Notes: a model not told the origin generated them from the sequence alone. 64,000 bases of DNA from Oryzias latipes (GCF_002234675.1 NC_019864.2:22818582-22882581); one strand, 5' to 3'. Positions 22,830-36,600 are shown, counted from the stretch's first letter. Numbers and translations: made by a program.

Positions 22830-25284
22830 TACACACACCGTTATGTTACTTGTTAGGAAATAAATGATTGAGCCAATTAAGGATTCTAAAACAGATTTTA
22901 AAAAAGGCTTAACATTCCAATGTTAACTGTTCTTGCAGAGGGAATAGTAAAAGTTTACTTGTTAATTCTTAGTAGATTTTATTGAAACAAAACAATTTGT
23001 CCTGGTAAACTGTCACTTTTTATCTAAGTTGAGAAACACTGCTGGCAGAAATTTAGATTAGTTCTATTTTGTATGACTTTCTCAACATTCACACAAACAG
23101 GCTTGCTGCAGTAGCAACCTTCAGTCAAAAGAACATCAGAGTGGGTTTTGTTGGAAAATCACGTGAGGCATGCAGCCATTCTGTGGCAATCATATCAATG
23201 CCACTATTTCTGAGCCTAGATCACAAGTGACCTCACATAGCAACTAAACACAAAAAAGTGGAGACAGAAAATCACTGAGAATTGTGGAGAACAGCCGACA
23301 AAGAAATCAAAAATAGCAAATGGGTTCAAAGGGGAAGTCTGGAGAGCAAGTTATGGCAGGGCTCACTTCATCTGTGGCCGAAAATACAAAAGATCACAGG
23401 CTTCAAAGAGAAGGTATGGGGCTGCACATGTTAGTCAATAGATTCAATTCAGGAGTGATGTCAGACTTCTCCACCTCTTTCTCTCCTCAGTCCCAAAAAA
23501 CCTCATAATCTCCCAGACCCCACTGCTTCTCTGTTACACCTGTAACTTGCAAGTCTGCTGCAGAACTTTGAAAGTTTTCCATTTTTCTCTCTATCACATT
23601 AGGACATGAGGAGATCTATTCAACACCCCTGTCCTATCTGTCACTCGTTGCCAGTCATGTGAAATGGTAGTTTAAGAGATTAAGTTGGAGTGAATCTGGA
23701 GGGCTCCATGATGCCATGTCACAGTTCTCGACTTTGGAGGAGGCATATTTTTGGGACACCACTTATTCAACGTTGGTCTGCCTCAGGAGAAAGCCACAGT
23801 TCTTTAATGAGTTTGTGAAGTGTGTCATCTAAGCCTTTACCAGTTATATCTAAGTAAGGCAGAGTGCACCCTGGTCAGGTCACTAAGTAACCAAGACAAA
23901 GAATTTCAAAACCCATTTTTTGTAAGTCCTGAGTTGAAGGTGAAGACTGACCAGGACTTGCCACAGGAATCAAAAACAACGCTTTCACCCTAGGAGGACG
24001 TGTGGTATAGTTCAGATATCTAGGTACAATTGAAATGACTGGAAATGCAGCATTGAAGACCTGTTTTTTCTTTTAGATTATTCTTCTTTTTCTGCAGAGC
24101 TGTGATCTTTTATTGTTTGCAGTTAGATTTTAAGGGGGATCTGATTATGCAATATGTCAGTAGTCCAGAGACAATGACAAGATACCTGAAATGACTCTGC
24201 AAATACAAATAATGTAAATATTTCACAATTCAAAAGACATTAGAGTAGATTTACTGCACTCTTTAACACGAGTGTCTTGACTCAGATGCTTCTTTTGGTC
24301 TGCTACAGGTTTTGTACTTTGTGGCACAAAGGTTAAAAGGCTCAAATTAAGTTTGCGCTGTTTAACATTTTATGTCAACAGAGCATAACCTTTCACACCT
24401 CTACCCTAAATGGGTTCATAATTTGGTGTTTTGTAATCTGCTTGAACTATCAGCCTCCACTGCAGCTCCCACAGTTCACAGTCTGCTTCCCAAAAGTTGC
24501 TGTGGAAGCCACAGGCAGGGCTGTGCCATTTAGATTTAATTTTATAGTCTTGGCTTTATTATGCATCTACCCATAAGGCAACCCTCAGAGACAATGACAC
24601 CTCAGACACCTATTTGAAGACACTGGTGAGCTGCAGATGTGGTTTGTGCTGGGTTGTCATCTGCAGGCTTCGTCTGTGTTTATGGGCTGTTAAAGTGATT
24701 AACCATGGGGTCAGTCCAGCTGCAGAGGCAGTGTGACACTCCATAGGACACCATAAAATGAACAAAAATAAATGCTAATGAACCTTTTAAGCCCCCTTGT
24801 CCATCCGCAGGCAAAGAACTCTCTGTATAAAGAGATAATGCAAAAGGACAGGGGGAGAAATGGCCTGCCAGAAGGGACAATGAGAACAGGCATAGGGCCT
24901 GTCACTGCTCGGTAAAACTTGGTGATCATCCTTTGTGGTGACAGACGCTGAAGAGGTGATAGCATACTGATGCAAGTACAACAAGGCAAAGCTTGTTTGT
25001 TTGTGTTAGGGTGGTAGGTGGAGGAGTGTCTGGATACTCCATTAGATAATCTTCCAAAGTCATGACCTGATCTGCCAATGAAGGAGAAAAGTGGCAAATA
25101 AAAGCTCTAGGTCTGTTTATTTTTCTTGGACCAAGAAATGTGTACCTATGTGTGATCTTAGAATGCCCTTTTAAGTTAACTTTATGTTTTTAATTTTTTT
25201 ATATTTTTAACCACCTGTCAGGACTCTAAGAAAGCTTTGTAGCTATTAGCTTTAAAGCTTGACTGTGCATGTCTCTTTCTAAAG
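22830..25284. other. Intergenic DNA, no gene seen
   Basis: Frames here are short and featureless. I see no nameable repeat. Confidence 0.4.
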
Positions 25285-25390
25285 TACCATATTTATTTCA
25301 GCACTATAAGGCACATTGAAAGCTTTCTTTTTTCAATAAAAACAACAACACTGTGCATTATAATCCTTGATTCTGGTTGTTCCTAGTGAG
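25285..25390. repeat. Decayed fragment of a GGCACA/ATAAGG-type repeat
   Basis: TACCATATTTATTTCAGCAC, TATAAGGCACATTG and GTGCATTATAATCC follow the order of a very common fish repeat (fresh copies read as a TACCGTATTTTTCGCACTATAAGGCGCA-like end). It is strongly diverged. Confidence 0.4.
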
Positions 25391-25590
25391 GTTGAAGAAA
25401 TTTTAACAGGCACACGGCACTCTGTCAAAATGTCAAAATAAGGTTGGGTGTTATTGCGACTATGCTAATGTGTAGCAGTGTCAAACTGTGTTTGTTTGTG
25501 TTCGTAAAAAGGTTGGGAGTTAATGTAGTGATGGCAACGTTTGTTTTTACGGAGCTCGGGATCTGACATTGGTAAATTAAATAAATAAAG

Positions 25591-27905
25591 CGTTCCCACA
25601 AAATAATATTTCGTTCCCACGGAATAATCAATGTGTGGGAACGAAATAATATTCTGATACACATTGTTGTCTTTGAATGCACCACAGTTACTGAAATACG
25701 TTGATTGGTCGAGATGCATTATGGGATATTTGTGATGCATGATGGGACACGGAGCATGTAGCTTTGGATGTTAGGTGACTGCTAACGAGTATGTTAATAA
25801 AAGACAAGTCCTGAATATTATTATTCCTATTCAACCCTAAACCACAATATTTCATACAGCAGCTGCTTGTCCATCTTCCGGCCAGCCAACTGCCCGAATG
25901 CCGGCATGACAAGCTCCTCGGTGGGCCGGAGCTCCTAGCACATAGCTCATAGCTCAAGCGACCTATGTCCGGAGAATCGCTGCGGTATGGGGAAGCAGCA
26001 AGCTTGGGCATCCTAAATTTTTTATATTTTTCTAATTTTCATAGAGTAAATAACAAATAGAGCATTCTTGTTTTTATTTTTCCCCTCTTGAACGGATTTG
26101 TGTCACAGAGACACTGAAGAAGTGGTGGAGAGCGACTTTTGCGGAAGAACAGAGACCGGGCTGTGAATGAACGCAGACATGGAGACATGATTACCAATGC
26201 TTTTGTAGAGCTTTTTAAAATAAATAAATCTGATCTCTAAACATCCTCAGTGTCTTCCATGCAATGTAATGAGACACACACACACGGATAGAAATGTGAA
26301 AGTATCTGCTGTAAATCCAAGTATTGCTAACATCCGTGTTTATGAATGACTAATCAAGTAAATAATTAATTCGTTCACACAAATGAATTATTTTGAGGGA
26401 ACCTAATATTATTTTGAGGGAACCTCGAGGGCAGTGGCGGTTCTACACTAACTTACTCCCTGGGCGAGTAACCCCCCCCCCCGCACACATACAAAATTTG
26501 ACAACATCCTGTTGTGTTCCCTATCTTCTATTTAGCCATTTTACACAAAAAACATGAATGCATGAATTTTCTAGACTCTTATTACAGTGGTGTCAAACTC
26601 AGTCACACAGGGGCCTAAGTTAAAAACACGCTTAAGGTTTTGGGCCGAAGAAGATAAACATTTACTGAACACACTAAAGATAAACTTTTAAGCCTTTTAA
26701 ACTGAACTTTTTGAACATAAATATGAATAAAACAGGAACATTAATCCAGAATAACTCAGGTTAAACCTTAAATAACTTTTAATATTTTGCTCTCCATAGA
26801 AATATATTCTGTCAAAATTATACAAATATGAACATGCTGCAGAACAAAACAAAGAAAGCCTGGAAATATTAAGAAGAAATTACAAATCAAATAATTCGGG
26901 TTTTTTTTTTTGCTCTTTTATCATTTTTTAGAGCATTTTTTTTTTTAGAGCCGAACTCCTGCTTCCTTTTTAGCAATAATTTCTTAATGTGTGACGTCCT
27001 GTGTGTGTCTTTGTGAAACATATCAGAGGGATTAGATAAAAAAAAACTTATTGTGATTAATATGTTTAGGTCTTATAAAACATTAAAGACTAAATAATAG
27101 AACTCATCAGTGGGATTACTCCAAAAATATTTGGCATTTCCCTAAATTTGTGCAACACCAACAGTAGAAATCCTCCAAAAAAACTCAATCCATAAAAAAT
27201 GGTCTGCGCCCACCACCCCTCCCCTTCCCTCTGACACACGCGGCTCCGTCTCTATGACGGGAGGCGCAGCTGCGGCCCAGAGTTGATTGTCAGATAGAAA
27301 AAGACTCCCAATCACCTGTTAGTGTGATTCAGCCAGCCACCGGCGAGTTGCGCCCCCATCTCGAGTTTTTTGACTTATGTTCCAAAGACTACCGCAAAGA
27401 GGTGTGGCCGCAAGCGTCTTGCAGCAGAGGGCGGTGGTCACGTGCGTGTCGGGTCTGCTGTGTCGGAGCAAGGAATTGTGGGAAATAATCCCCATTGCCT
27501 GCTTTTGTCGAAATTGGGTTGAGCACGGGTGTTTGTTCTGCCTAATTCCTTTTCATGTGCCTGTTTTACGTTGTTTCACTCTGAGTTATTTCATCTTTTT
27601 TTTTTTTTTTTTGCACCATAAGCGTGAAGAGGAAATAGGATGCAGACATTCTTAAGAGTCTGTTGTGTTAAGATAAAAGCGTAAAGTGTCGGCAGCTGAA
27701 GCAATTTCAAATTAAAAGCTCCAAGTTTCCTCTTTGAATGTAGTAGCACATTATGTGTAACGCATCGGGCATGGCAAATGCTGCCCCCTATGGAGTGCCG
27801 CCCTGGGCGACCACCCACATTGCCCATATCAAAAACCGCCACTGTTCGAGGGAAGGAAATATTATTTCGAGGGAATGGAATATTATTTTGTGGGAACTGA
27901 ATGTT
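25591..27905. repeat. Interrupted element with GTTCCCAC/GTGGGAAC-type repeated termini
   Basis: Short units combining GTTCCCAC (or GAGGGAAC) with AAATAATATT occur in both orientations at 25591-25654, again at 26360-26431, and after the nested hAT at 27845-27900. With the hAT removed, the last two blocks become one continuous run, so the outer repeat was present first. The interior (25690-26340) contains GATGCATTATGGGATATTTG and a GC-rich segment but no gene. The class of this element is unknown to me. Confidence 0.5.
26432..27844. mobile_element. hAT-type non-autonomous element nested in another repeat (1413 bp)
   Basis: Termini are CAGTGGCGGTT and, inverted, CAGTGGCGGTTTTTGATATG. An 8-bp duplication, CTCGAGGG (26424-26431) and TTCGAGGG (27845-27852), flanks it with one mismatch; 8-bp duplications are typical of hAT elements. 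Inside, near 26588, lies TGGTGTCAAACTCAG, resembling the end of another fish hAT repeat (compare 52408-52842), so nesting may be deeper. The right part on the minus strand gives an open frame (27591-27920) that crosses the terminus and is not a gene. No transposase was recognised. Confidence 0.75.
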
Positions 27906-28379
27906 TATTATTTTACCCATGTCAGTTCCTGGGCTCAGTATGTTTTAGTGCTTTTAGACTATAGATTTTGCATGGTTCAAACAAGGTAATGTTAATACAC
28001 CAACATGTAGCTGTCGGGACTCAAACATCTGTCTGCCTTTATGACCACCAGAGGGAGCCGTCTGCAAAGTATTGACTTGGTTCTCCTTTTCACTACATCT
28101 CCCATCAGCCACCGCTCACTATTCCTTGTGCTTCCACCAGCTGTTCTGCATTCAGTAATCACCAACAGTGTATTTAATCAGGCACTGGGCCTCACTTGGT
28201 GCAAAGTCTTGTTTTTGCTGACAGTCTGAGTGTTACAAAACTTACAATACATAAAACGCAGTTGCACCTGGATGCAAACGCCTCTGCCTCTTTGTCATAG
28301 TAGCATGTCACAAGCAAGTTCTAGAAATACTGTGAACACAGTTAACAAAATATCAGACTGACTCACAGACTCTTCTCTG

Positions 28380-28875
28380 AAGCTACGTACACATTTTCAG
28401 CTATGGATGTTTTACGCGCTTTACGCGCTCCTGAACACGCATTTCGCTCATGGTGTTCACACTGAACATGCAGGGAGGCGCTTTACCAGCATGTGTCCAC
28501 CAACTACAGTTGGAAGACGCTGTGAAATGTTGCAAATCTCAGGAATCCTGCTTCAGGCTTTCATCTTTCAAAGCTTTATGCAGATAGTTTATAATTGGTT
28601 TCATGCAAATCCCACGGGCACAAACCGCGATTATTACTTTCTCCTTCATGATCAATTTTTAAAATGATTTGAAAAGGACGCCATCCATACGTCAAAACCT
28701 AATCTGGCTCCAGATAGGTCAAAGTTCAATCTATCAACGCACATTCAATGGCTGCACATTTTAGAGATGCTAGAGTTTTGAACGTAGAAGCCCAAATAGC
28801 GCTTAAACTTATGTTTAAATAAGCTTTTCACTGGAAGTGGACACTTCAACACAGAGGGTGGTGGGAGCGTAACTT
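28380..28875. repeat. Terminal-inverted-repeat family B, copy 2 (496 bp)
   Basis: The same family as 22274-22829 in the same orientation. Ends read AAGCTACGTACACA and, inverted, AAGTTACGCTCCCA. The copies differ by substitutions and indels, mostly in the first 100 bp. No coding capacity. Confidence 0.7.
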
Positions 28876-30771
28876 GACTTTTTTTGTCTTGCTTGATGCA
28901 CCATGTAGTTCAGTGGACCTTATATATAAAAAAAGTTCGGAAGTAGACCATTCACAAACGGTCCACTTCGGTACACCCAGTGGTGCAGAAAATACAGTGC
29001 CAGAATTCTATTTAGCAAAAATGGAATGTATAAACAAAAAAGGACATGTAATAGAAAAGGCAATTTAAAGGCTGCTGACACACTCTGTGGCACACACTCT
29101 TGATTTGAGATGTCTTCTACATTCACACACAAATTAGAAAAGACAAATTTATTTCAATATGAGTGCAATCAGAGGGTAATGTCCTATAAAATGAGACACT
29201 TAATAATTGGCATTAATCAAAAAAAAAAAGAAAGAAATTCAACAAAGTATTGGTATTGAAAAGACATCACAATTCAACTTTATTTTAACGTGTTTATTTC
29301 AAATGTGTTTTTAATACTCACAGCCCTAAAAGCCAGCTGCAAAATCTTCCCCGTCAGCCTCCTCTACTTCGATCAGAACATGTAGACAGAGAATCAGTGA
29401 AAGAGGGCACAGAGGCAGGTTGAGGAGGGAGGTAATTTCTGCTGTCTCACCTCAGCGCTTTCCTCATTCCACTCTGATTAGCTCCAATAATGTATCTCAG
29501 ACTTTTCAGCTGTTCCAGAAGAAGAAGGACTGAAAGGAAATGAGCAAGAGGGGAAAGAAGGTGAAGAATATGTCACCGCCCTCCCAGGTTCTCCACGTTA
29601 TTAATCTCTTCTTTCATGCTGTCCTCTTGAGAAAGTAATTATACTGAATTAATTGTATTTAAGCTGTTTTTTACACTGTATTGACTATATTTTACTTTGT
29701 AAGAATGTTTAATCTTGAAGTGTGGACCAGCATATTTTCTACTATTTTTTCCTGCAGGCAGAGTCTGGAGGGGTTTTAGAATAGAAGATTCAGCAAATAT
29801 TCTTATTTTTGTCTTTTCTTTCATTATACAAAGGAGAATAATTTAGTCATTACTGGCTCTTTCAAATAGGATGAAAGATTTTGGAGTGCTGACAGAGGTA
29901 CGACAACACCCTGAACGGGATTCTAGAGTCTCTCTGACTTGACTGTATGAGCAAGCATAAAGGTGGGGGGCAGAAAAGAGGTAAGACTGCAGTACTTGTT
30001 AACAAAAATGGTGGTATTCTGGATGTTACTGAAAAAATAGAAGATCTGCAATCTAGTCTAGTTATGGGGCAACAGCATCAAAGTCAGTCAATCACAGAAG
30101 CTAAATGAAATGATTAAGGAGGCTGGTTGTGTCTTGGCGACGTTGTATACCTCTTGAGGTCTGCACAGCAAAATGCATGAAAATGCAACACGCTGTATGT
30201 AACAAATATTTGTCTTCTTTAGGGCTTGTGCGGCATCATTTTTCCCCTGCTGCAACTGCATTCTACAATTACAATTTACTGTGAAGTACAGTATATTGAT
30301 ATTTTTTTCTCCTTTCTCTGACTGTTAAAGTTAAAAAAACAACCATAAGACAAATCCATCACTGACAACAAGAGTCACCATCTCCATTCACTCTACTGCC
30401 TGCAGAACAGCACCTTCAGTGCGAGGCTGTTAATGCTGAGTCTGTCCTCTGACAATCTCAGGAAATAATTTCTACCCCAAACCTTCAAAATGTTTTCTGA
30501 ATTCTTTAGAGAGGACAAAAGAAAAAGTTAAAATGACAACAGGTGGAGCAGTGTGGGATTCCAGCATCGCACATAATGCACCTTTTCTTTTACTCTTAAA
30601 ATTATTTTAAGGTGATCAAGGTCTCTTTCAGTGGAATCTACTTCAAGTAATTTCTGTTTTTTTTGTTTGTTTTTTTAAGTTATGAGTTGCATTTACACAA
30701 ATGTAGTCACAATTGCATGCGTTTTCTTGTTGGTAAACTAACCTCTCTAATAAATCAACTGATTTGCTCCC

Positions 30772-30776
<5 letters not shown>
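28876..30776. other. Intergenic DNA, no gene seen
   Basis: Featureless short frames. The A-rich run at 29218-29230 is low complexity. Confidence 0.4.

Positions 30777-30804
<28 letters not shown>
30777..30804 (+). repeat. (CA)14 microsatellite
   Basis: Fourteen uninterrupted CA units. On the minus strand it reads as a Val/Cys run inside a chance frame. Confidence 0.95.
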
Positions 30805-30806
<2 letters not shown>

Positions 30807-30976
30807 TTTTATTAATAGAAAAACGAACATAAACAACTAAGGGAATCAAAAGGTATTTAGTGAACCATGATGGGACATTTATTCCCTCAAAAACTAGCCC
30901 CCAGTGAATTTTAAAAGAACTGCAAAATGTGCTACTCTAAGGTTTTACATTCTGGTAAAGGAAGGTGGAAGCTGAA

Positions 30977-31075
30977 GCCTAGTTTCCACTGAGTGGTCTG
31001 GTCCAGTCTGGTCCAGTCCGGTTTAGAATGGTCTAGGGATTTCAAGCAAGCGTTTCCGCTCAAATTAATTATTGA
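30977..31075. repeat. Possible MITE end with tandem GGTCCAGT-type units
   Basis: TTTCCACTGAGTGGTCTGG followed by repeated GGTCCAGTC-type units and GCGTTTCCGCT is reminiscent of a fish MITE terminus. Only one arm is seen. Confidence 0.35.
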
Positions 31076-33094
31076 AATTAACCGTATTGAAGCTTCCACT
31101 CGCATTAAACAACATATGCAATTGTATTTTCCTCTTGAAATGTGTTTGTGGTTAGAATGTGTATAGTCAGATTACCCCTCTAATGAAACGATGAATTCCA
31201 AAATGTAGCAGAGACCGTGCAGGGAAAAAGTGGTCTGCTTCCAGACAGATGTGTGGAAGCAGAACTCACTGAACTCTAAGTCAAATTAAGATGTTTTTAA
31301 AGACATTGAGAAGGTTTTTGTAACATTGAATCTCAGTGCAGTGTAGCATCCCATTAAATCAATGCCACCCACACAAAGCCTTAGTCATATGAATAAATGA
31401 CTTCACCCTAACTTTACCCTTGCATGTTCTTTAAGTGTTCGCTACAACTTGTTGCCCATAGAGAAAAGCGTGCAACCAATTTCTCCTTTACCAGCTCACC
31501 AAGCAGGATGTTGATTTTTTTCTTTAATGCAGGCCACCTATACAAGTTTTCCCATTTTTTTCACCCACAGGTTTACCTATCAGGGCCTAAATGACATGCA
31601 TTTATGGCTTCCATAACCAAAAGAATAGTCAGGAAAGAATTTAGCCACTACCATACCTGCCATGACAAAGAGACCAACAACAATTGCATGTTTAGAGTAA
31701 ACAGAGCTGTGAGGAAAAGTGGCCAGTGCATCAGTAGACACTCCCAGCAGTCTGGGTCTATAACAGCATTGCTCGAGGCATGGCTAAGTGTCACCAAGGC
31801 AAACCTTAACAATAACCTCCATCAAGAAGGAAATTTTCTAGTCTAGTCTTAAAGTCAGATAGGGAGTCTGTCTCCCCAAACCAAAGCAATGATTTGGCTC
31901 CACAAGAGGAAGGTCTAATAGCTCGAGGCTCTGTATCTCATTTTTACAAAGTAAAAATCTAAACAATGAGTGTACTTACAAATGACAATGAGGCTGTCTG
32001 TTGGGAAAATATAAAGCTAAAAGACAAACAAATCCCTGGTCATTCAAAGCTTTGCGTATAAAAAAGAAAAAGGCAAACATTTATTTTGATTTTTATCATG
32101 CAGCCAGTACACTAAAGTGAGTTTAGACAATTAGGATGTGGAGAGCCGTTGAGACATTTTTATTTGTGTCTTGCTACCTTGTCGTTCTATGAACTGCATA
32201 TAAGTCTGATATTGCAGTAAAAAATGCATATATAATGTATCATTTCATAAGATTTTGACCCATTTTTAAGGAATATTTTATGACCAATTACTTTCAGTAT
32301 GAACCTGATGATGGAAACATTTAGATGCAACTTATGAGAAAGTTATTTAAGGAAGTGATGAATACTTTGATACAAATTTCAAGAAAAGAATACAGCACGG
32401 TTCCACCTTTACCCAAAACCCACTTCATTCCATCTTCTTCCTGAACATTCGAGCCCTCTATGTCGCCTTCTGTCTTTGTCACACTGTTAATGGTTTCACA
32501 GAAGGGACATTAAAACTGTACTTTGAAAGCTTCTCAGAGCAACTTTGACAGTCTAAAAGTGGCACACTTGTGCCACCTGCAGAGCCAATAAATGAGAAAA
32601 AAGACGGTTGATGCTGGAAACTGTATAGAAAGTAATGAGTGACTGAGGGGTGGAGAGAAACAATTAGCCTTTCTGAGGCTGTATGTGTTACTAATTATTT
32701 TAGAACATTGTGACAGGGTGGCGGTTGAGTGCAGTAATGGGATCCCTGCTGCTTAATGAACACGTTACACGTTTCTGACCAAGCTGAGGAACAGAGAAGG
32801 TATTTGACGACCACTGAGAATCCTGGGGACCGTGCTCCTGTTGAATGTGTTTTTGTGAAATGTCTCCCCATGCAACTGCATTCCTGGAGGACATTTTGTT
32901 GGGGGGAATGATTTGAACTCATCAGCTTTGCCAACTTTTAAAGTGTTGTTCAAGTATTTTCTTGTTGTCCTAAATCCTGTCATTTTAAGAAGCCCAACAT
33001 TTTTTTGAATTATTCAGCTATAATTAATTCTTATGAAAGCTGCTGGTTAAGCCCAATGGTTAAGTTAAAGCCATTCAGATCTCCACTCTGTGCT
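31076..33094. other. Intergenic DNA, no gene seen
   Basis: Only short frames without domain features. Nothing nameable. Confidence 0.4.
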
Positions 33095-33640
33095 CTTCTC
33101 GGGTGACGAAGCTCCTCGATCTATCTCGGAGTGCCCTGCCACCCTGCTGAGAAAATTCTTGTAAGCCACCTCTATCCAGTATTTAGCTCTTTTTAATCAT
33201 AACCCAAGGCTCATTACCAAAGGTGAGAGTAGAATCAGAAGTTGACCATTAAATTGAGAGTTTTGCGTTTTGGCTCAGTTCCTTCTGCACTACAGTAGAA
33301 TTAATGCAGCAATTGCAGTACTGCACCTTTTCCCCTTTCTTCCCCATGCTACATACATATTTCCTTCCCTTGCGAACAAGATTCCAAGATACTTAAACTC
33401 CTTTGCTTGTGGCAGTAGATATCCTACCTGGAGAAATACTTGGAGGTGCTGATTCTCATTCCACCAGCCTCAAACTCGACTGCAGACTTCTCCAGTGCAG
33501 TTTGAAGATTCTGGTTTGATGAAGACAGCAACATCATCTGCAAAAAGCAAAATAAAATCCAGCAGTGACACAGCAGGCCTCCATCATAACCCAAGGCTCA
33601 TGGCTCTACGTTTAAAATTCTGTCAATACAAATTTGAAGC
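33095..33640 (-). mobile_element. Fragmented LINE reverse transcriptase remnant
   Basis: On the minus strand the text encodes, across frames, FADDVA (the reverse transcriptase catalytic box, near 33540), then SNQNLQTALEKSA and GGMRISTSK, then further left EFKYLGILFAREG. This order is the YADD-to-thumb stretch of a LINE family abundant in fish. The remainder to 33095 matches the nucleotide pattern of the same element downstream. A 17-base phrase CATAACCCAAGGCTCAT appears twice (about 33199 and 33585), so the copy is rearranged as well as frameshifted. Confidence 0.65.
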
Positions 33641-36600
33641 TAATCTGATGACAAAAAGTACCCCTGCCAGAGTCAAACATGTCCTGAGGGAACAGGGTTG
33701 ACTTACTGTTGACAATATAACAATAGATCCAACAACCTTTAGTAAAGAAGGGGTGGGAGTCGATTCTATTTCTTAAATAAGAAGAATGTTTTTGTGCTAT
33801 TAGCATTGCCAATTTCTGTAGTTCTTTTTTGCTCCATCTGTAAATAATAATAATAATAATGTATTGAATTCTTCTGCATGTTTCCAGATGCTCAAAGCGC
33901 TAAATGTGCGCAAATACATTTACAAAACACTAGATACCCTTTAAAGTTTAATTGTGATTCTACATGGATGGACAGTGTTGGTTGCATGGTAATGTAGTAG
34001 TTAACACAGTGCCTTAATGTCAATGAGCTGCACTGCAAAGGTAGTGAAGGCTAGCTCTGTGACAGCAGGTTGTCACACCTTTATTGAAATAAAAAAGTGC
34101 ATGTGTAAATTTATCCAGCGAGTCTCATCCAAAGTGTCAACATTAACCGCCTAACTCCATCTGCTCTGAGCTTAGCTTGTGGCTGTTTGCTACTTAATTT
34201 ACTGTGACTTCATGTTCGTATCCAAACTGCTCTACCACAAATAAGACACATATAGATTAAAAGCAATAATAATAAAAAATAGACACAAAAGGGAAAGAAA
34301 CAGAAAAAGTACTTTTTGTAAGTTACGTGTAAAGTTTTAATGTGTACTAAAATGTAGAAGCAATGTTAGAGAACAGAACAATTCAAGGATTGAGTTTTAG
34401 TATCTTCAAGAAGTCGTTATCTGTACTAAGAAAATTGATAGATGAATAGATGAATGGATGGAGTTCTCTTGAGGTCCACTGCAACTCTTCAACAAAGCTG
34501 AGATCTGGTATGGACCATGGAGTTTCTTGAAAATGTAATTTGAATTCATGTTGCTGCATTATTACCCCTTTCTTAGACAAAAACCTGCTGTTTACCATAC
34601 AATTGTACAGTGCAATGCTGAGTTCATTCACTCAGAATCACTTACTGTAGTTTAATATAAGGAAGAAAATGAGCTAAATATTTGCTGTGCAGCTAAGGAT
34701 TATCTTCTGTTGGTGGCAAAAAAATGAAAAGAAACTACAATGTTTTGTTTCGTTTTTTAAACTTTTTTCCACAGTAGAAGTTGTCTGTGTGCGAACAATA
34801 AATTGCGTAATTTGCATGCACAATTTCCTACCTCATCTTCCAGCTCTTTTGGTGAGACTTAGAATTGATTGTTGTTTTCGTTGATATTACATAAATGTGA
34901 AGTCATTGCTTCTGAATAAATTATATTCAAAGACGACAAAGAAGTTATTCTGGAATTATTTTGTCAACAATTTCTTTTTTTGAGTTATGCGTGTAAGAGT
35001 GTGATTGTATTTGTACATGATTTTGATAGTAGTTGTCGAATAATTTGATTGTATTTAGGAGTGTAAAGTGTTTTTATAGGACTATATTCTTTTTTGTTTG
35101 TGCTTGTGTGTTATGTCTTGTACAGCATCTCATTGGCAGCTTTCCTGTGTACACACATGAGTATGCGCACGTTTGTGTATCACTTAGAAGACATTCATGT
35201 GTGGCCTTTTGAACTTTTTTTCTGGCTTTTAAATACTTTTATAAATTATGGGTCAAAAATGACACCTTAGACAAATTTTGTACACTGCTGGTGTACAGCC
35301 CACTAGGAAACATAAACAAAAATAAAGTATCGCTTTGTGGTTTTTTAATGATGGAATCTCTCTAGGAAAGGTTACACATTTTCAAGTTGAAAAAAGGATT
35401 GGTTAAGGATTTTTTTTCCCAACTGAACATGGTAGTGGGTCACTATTTAACATGGGTTAAATAGAAAGTAACAACATGCCAAAACAGACTAGAATAGATT
35501 GGCATGACTAAACAATAATTCAGGATCATGCCATGTCCATTAAAACAAAAATGACCCCCAAAAATTTAAGTTTTATCACAGATATGCCTTGAATAAGAGA
35601 GGGCCATAGGGAGGCTCCTGATGAGAGAAAGATTTAAATCTGAAACTTTACAGTAGTAAGTCTGAACTGGAATAAAGTGGAACTGAAGTATGTAAAAAAA
35701 AAAAGGTCTTTTATTTTAGAGTCACATCGGCCCTTTGATGGATTTCCTGTTTAGTGGGAAACACTGAAGAAAAAGGAATGTCTGACGTGTCGTATTCTTT
35801 TATTTTTAAAAACTTTGAGCGAGCTTTTCTCTAATTTAACAATGAAGGGGGTGTATTTTATTTTAGTCATGGTGGGGACGCACATAGTATGTTTCCATGG
35901 CAACAACGCCTTCCCTGTCTTATGGCACAGACCGCTCCTTTATTTTTGCATGTAACTTTTAACATTGCTTTTATAAAAACAACACATTCTATAGTACACA
36001 TTTTTTGGAGGTATTTAGAATCATGCTGCAAATGTCTATGTTTACATGACTTATGGTTAATAGGTTTGGGTGTATTTAGTAATAAAAACCCTTCTTGGAA
36101 TAATATTTCTGATTACTTCAGAGGATAAAAACCACAGGGAAAATGAAACTTAAATTTAAATAAGGTAATGTATCAAACTGAAACAAATTAATTTACAATA
36201 AATGTAAATGAATTTTCTCCCTCACTGCAATTCTATGAAGATTACATTAACAGCAAATAGTAAGAAAGATAAAAAGCACATTTAGATGCAAATCACACTG
36301 GTTATGTCTGTTTCAGACCGTGTCTCTCTGTCTTCTAAACTAGAACACAGATTGTTGCAGGCTGTAAGATCTTACTGTAAAGCTGTTTCTTTTGTTGTTT
36401 TAAATGTCACTTTTGAAGTTAAACTGATGAAACTTGTGGGGATGAGGGAAAAGTGAAAAATGTGAAGCCAAAACAGGTTCAAAAAGGTAGATAAGGCAGA
36501 GGGGAATGACTGAGGCTGCCAGTGTGGCACAATGCACACTCCTGTTCAAGTCGAACCTGAATACTGCAGATTTCAGCCTGAAAATGAACTTACACCGCTG

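Noticed and set aside
27591..27920. 109-codon minus-strand frame
   Set aside because: It crosses the right terminus of the nested hAT element into the outer repeat, so it cannot be one gene.
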